From the NCBI GenBank assembly GCA_947625995.1, contig CANQQN010000095.1:1-7276 (forward strand): a stretch of DNA of 7,276 nt. Reading direction: 5' to 3'. This DNA is from an uncultured Lachnospiraceae bacterium (GTDB lineage: Bacteria > Bacillota > Clostridia > Lachnospirales > Lachnospiraceae). Under the pieces are notes generated by a model that did no database searches, was not told the origin of the DNA, and saw nothing but the letters and a program-made list of their open reading frames with translations. The position numbers and the translations under genes are program-made. Positions 5,513-7,276 of the stretch are shown piece after piece (the first letter of the stretch is position 1; every line of letters starts with the position of its first letter).

Positions 5513-5828
5513 TGAAACTGCTGAGATCTGCTCACTAGCACAGCACGGAATCTGGCGGGCGCTGCTGTGTAAATCCATCAGTTTCACAGGCAAACGATTG
5601 GCTGATTTTTGTAGATTTTGCGAGCATAATTTCATGCGAAAATCATTGTCTGAACCCGTGAGGGCGAGTTTTGATTTCCGCATGATAATTGATGGCGCAG
5701 CAAAATACAAAAATCAGCCTGTTTACAGTGAACCGATGGATTTACATAACGAGCCCCAAAAAAGATTGCGCAACTGAGCATCTCTCTGCGCTTTCCGAAA
5801 CTTTCCAGAATCTGCTCATGAAATGCCC
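5477..5828. repeat. Large imperfect inverted repeat (about 350 bp) between kinase and ABC genes
   Basis: Two diverged arms face each other around a centre near 5659, where CCC-GTGA-GGG (5655-5664) would form a GNRA-capped tip. Collinear complementary blocks outward are CATGCG/CGCATG (5633-5638, 5679-5684); GGCTGATTTTTGTA and its complement (5600-5613, 5706-5719; 14 of 14); TGTAAATCCATC and its complement (5568-5579, 5735-5746; 12 of 12); a TGCTCA block matching 12 of 15 (about 5520-5534, 5775-5789); and GGGC..ATTT/AAATGCCC (about 5477-5488, 5821-5828). Short indels separate the blocks. This suggests two inverted copies of one repeat unit, or one long hairpin-forming element such as a degenerate MITE-like sequence. 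No open frame over it looks like a real protein. Together with the tandem repeats and leader it accounts for most of the gene-free 5223-5845 stretch. Confidence 0.75.
5758..5791 (-). terminator. Likely intrinsic terminator of the regulator-kinase operon
   Basis: Read on the minus strand, GCGCA (5791-5787) pairs with TGCGC (5772-5768), with an inner GAG/CTC pairing. AATC and a run of six T (5763-5758) follow. The structure begins about 55 bases after the kinase stop codon, as expected for an operon-ending rho-independent terminator. The 5-bp outer stem is short, and the element lies inside the right arm of the large inverted repeat. Confidence 0.45.
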
Positions 5829-5845
5829 GAACGTAGCAGCGGTTC

Positions 5846-6853
5846 CTACACCACGCTCTTATAAAACCGCATTATGAACCTTGCGCCGCCCTCTTTCCTG
5901 TTTCCCGCCTTTAACGTCCCTTCCTGCGCGGTAACGATCATTCGGGCCAGAGCCAGACCAATGCCCACGCTCTTTTCCCCGCTGTTTTTTCCTTTATAAA
6001 AACGTTCAAACAAATGGGGCAGATCCTCCGGGGCAATACCTTCGCCGGTGTCCGTGATCACCATCTCCGTAAATACCGGGTTTTCCGCCGCGGATACCTT
6101 AATCTGCCCGCCGGGCGGCGTATGCTCCATGCAATTTTTCAAAATATTGCGCACCGCCTCCACTGTCCACAAAAAATCTCCACAGAACGCGACATGCTCT
6201 CCCACCTCGACCAGCAGCCGCTGCTCCCGCAGTTCCATGGGAACCTCCAAAGGCGATGCCGCGGCCTGCACAAGCTTTTCTACATCCACAGATTCTTTTG
6301 AAAACCGTACTGTCCCGGCGTCGATCTGCGAGATCTTTAAAAGCGTGGCCACCAGCCAGTCAATGTGGGAAATGTCCCGCTCCAACTCTTTTACATAGGA
6401 AAACCGCTGTTCATAGGTCAGTTTTGGATTGTCAAGCAGGGACAGCAAAAGATTCATGGACGTCAGCGGCGTTTTCAGCTGGTGAGAAATATCCGCAATG
6501 GAGTCCTGCAGGGAAACCTTGTCCTTTCTTAGTTGATCCGCTTGCTCCCGCAGACGGACTACCATCTTGTTCAGTTCATTCTGCAGGATGGCAAGCTCTC
6601 CCTCCCGGTAATCGGAAAACGCCGTTTCCTCCTGCCCGTGAAGAATGCGGTCGATCTTACGGCTCATTTGAACGATCCTGCCATACCGGCTCCTTGTGAT
6701 CAGCAGATGCAGGCACAAAAAACAAATGCCCGCGCAAAAAAGCAGCATGGCGCACGCCGGACTGACAAAAAGTCCCGCCGCTGCCAATACTGCCGTCAAT
6801 ATCATATAAATGATGATGCTTTTGGTAATTTCAGGATTTCTGAAAAACTGCAT
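5846..6853 (-). CDS. Sensor histidine kinase, two TM helices with minimal extracellular loop
   Basis: This 335-residue membrane kinase would phosphorylate the response regulator encoded just upstream. Two hydrophobic helices (about 12-30 and 34-53) are separated by only a few residues, so there is no extracellular sensor domain; this matches intramembrane-sensing kinases that take their signal from a partner transporter. A coiled-coil linker (about 60-115) leads to the DHp domain with phospho-acceptor H124 in ISHQLKTPL. The ATPase domain shows the N box (N236 and N240 in NILKNCMEHTPP), G1 DTGEGI (268-273), F box LFERFYKG (281-288) and G2 GIGLAL (297-302), so it appears catalytically complete. 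The ATG is three bases after the regulator stop and has GAGGAG (6860-6865) six bases upstream inside the regulator gene, implying translational coupling. Linkage to the ABC genes suggests a Bce-like detoxification or stress circuit, but the signal is not visible. Confidence 0.92.
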   Translation of the reverse strand: MQFFRNPEITKSIIIYMILTAVLAAAGLFVSPACAMLLFCAGICFLCLHLLITRSRYGRIVQMSRKIDRILHGQEETAFSDYREGELAILQNELNKMVVRLREQADQLRKDKVSLQDSIADISHQLKTPLTSMNLLLSLLDNPKLTYEQRFSYVKELERDISHIDWLVATLLKISQIDAGTVRFSKESVDVEKLVQAAASPLEVPMELREQRLLVEVGEHVAFCGDFLWTVEAVRNILKNCMEHTPPGGQIKVSAAENPVFTEMVITDTGEGIAPEDLPHLFERFYKGKNSGEKSVGIGLALARMIVTAQEGTLKAGNRKEGGARFIMRFYKSVV

Positions 6854-6856
6854 ACC

Positions 6857-7276
6857 TTACTCCTCTATCCGATAGCCAAGCCCCCGCACGGTCTTTATGA
6901 TACCCGGCGACTGGGGATCGTCCTCGATCTTCTCCCGCAGACGCTTGATATACACCGTCAGCGTGTTGTCATTGACAAAATCTCCGGCAATATCCCATAT
7001 CTCCTCCAGAAGCCTTGTGCGGGACAAGACCATGCCCTTATTGTTCAAAAAGGTAAGCAGCAGCCGGTATTCCAATGCCGACAGATACAATTCCTGCCCA
7101 TTTTTATACACGGTTCCTCTGGCGGTGTCCACCTTCAGGCCGCGGACTTCCAGCACCGCGCCTCCTTTCCCGGCTCTGCGCAATACGGTGCGGATCCGGG
7201 AAACCAGTTCTCTCGGGCGGAAAGGCTTGCTGATATAATCGTCGGCGCCCATCTCCAGACCTGTCACTACGCTGTA
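6857..7276 (-). CDS. OmpR/PhoB-family response regulator, N-terminus outside the window
   Basis: The frame runs off the right edge without a true start; 139 residues are visible of a family usually about 220-230 long. The visible part opens near the end of the receiver domain (GLEMGADDYISKPF), including the conserved lysine of SKPF, while the phospho-accepting aspartate lies outside. After a short linker (RRAGKGG) comes a complete winged-helix DNA-binding domain of the Trans_reg_C type, with ALEYRLLLTFLNN, VNDNTLTVYIKRLREKI and TVRGLGYRIEE at its end. A GTG near 7267 is an internal valine, not the start. The gene leads the operon with the kinase and very likely controls the ABC transporter promoter to its left. 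Confidence 0.93.
   Translation of the reverse strand, partial: YSVVTGLEMGADDYISKPFRPRELVSRIRTVLRRAGKGGAVLEVRGLKVDTARGTVYKNGQELYLSALEYRLLLTFLNNKGMVLSRTRLLEEIWDIAGDFVNDNTLTVYIKRLREKIEDDPQSPGIIKTVRGLGYRIEE

Noticed and set aside
5456..5710. Minus-strand frame of 84 codons inside the spacer
   Set aside because: It starts with TTG, covers the left arm and centre of the inverted repeat, and has no Shine-Dalgarno support. The equivalent frame in the other repeat arm is broken by stops, arguing against a conserved protein.
5377..5828. CRISPR array
   Set aside because: There are only two direct-repeat units, they are diverged, and the rest is an inverted repeat rather than regularly spaced identical repeats; no cas genes are present.
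5689..5877. Plus-strand frame of 62 codons at the kinase 3' end
   Set aside because: It overlaps the kinase stop region and the repeat arm in antisense, and has no recognisable motif.

Overview
The window looks like a chromosomal segment from a Gram-positive Clostridia-type bacterium, most likely a Lachnospiraceae-like gut Firmicute. This is inferred from the strong AGGAGG-type ribosome binding sites, a HrcA operator (CIRCE), a PD-(D/E)XK 'Rpn' protein of the kind abundant in that group, and a response regulator / histidine kinase / FtsX-type ABC transporter cluster typical of Clostridia. Genes sit in moderately GC-rich DNA; the two long intergenic spacers are visibly richer in A+T. Species cannot be named from the sequence alone.

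Layout. Positions 1-134 hold the control region of a leftward gene lying outside the window. Two consensus sigma-A-type promoters on the minus strand bracket or overlap a CIRCE element, so the missing gene is probably a HrcA-controlled heat-shock operon (groESL or hrcA-grpE-dnaK). Positions 135-536 are an AT-rich spacer with a possible rightward promoter. It leads to a full-length Rpn-family nuclease/putative transposase gene (537-1610, plus). A short convergent spacer (1611-1815) carries only weak terminator-like hairpins.

The rest is on the minus strand and reads right to left: an OmpR-family response regulator cut by the window edge (6857-7276), a short-loop two-TM histidine kinase (5846-6853), a 623-base spacer, an ABC ATPase (4539-5222) and a 908-residue FtsX-family permease (1816-4542). 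Kinase and regulator are 3 bases apart; ATPase and permease overlap by 4 bases (ATGA). The kinase has almost no extracellular part, while the permease has two large extracellular domains. The simplest model is that the transporter, or a ligand it binds, is the sensory input, and that the regulator activates the transporter promoter at about 5330. The substrate cannot be read from sequence; cationic or cell-wall-active peptides are the usual guess for such clusters.

The least explained part is the spacer 5223-5845. It holds a roughly 350-bp imperfect inverted repeat (5477-5828), a diverged tandem repeat of about 65 bp (5384-5512) containing an 18-bp inverted repeat, a cluster of TGTCA/TGACA motifs, a promoter whose -10 box sits exactly at the centre of a TTTACA/TGTAAA inverted repeat, and a plausible intrinsic terminator for the kinase operon. 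I found no clearly novel multigene system; this spacer and the dual-promoter CIRCE region are the best targets for a second look.
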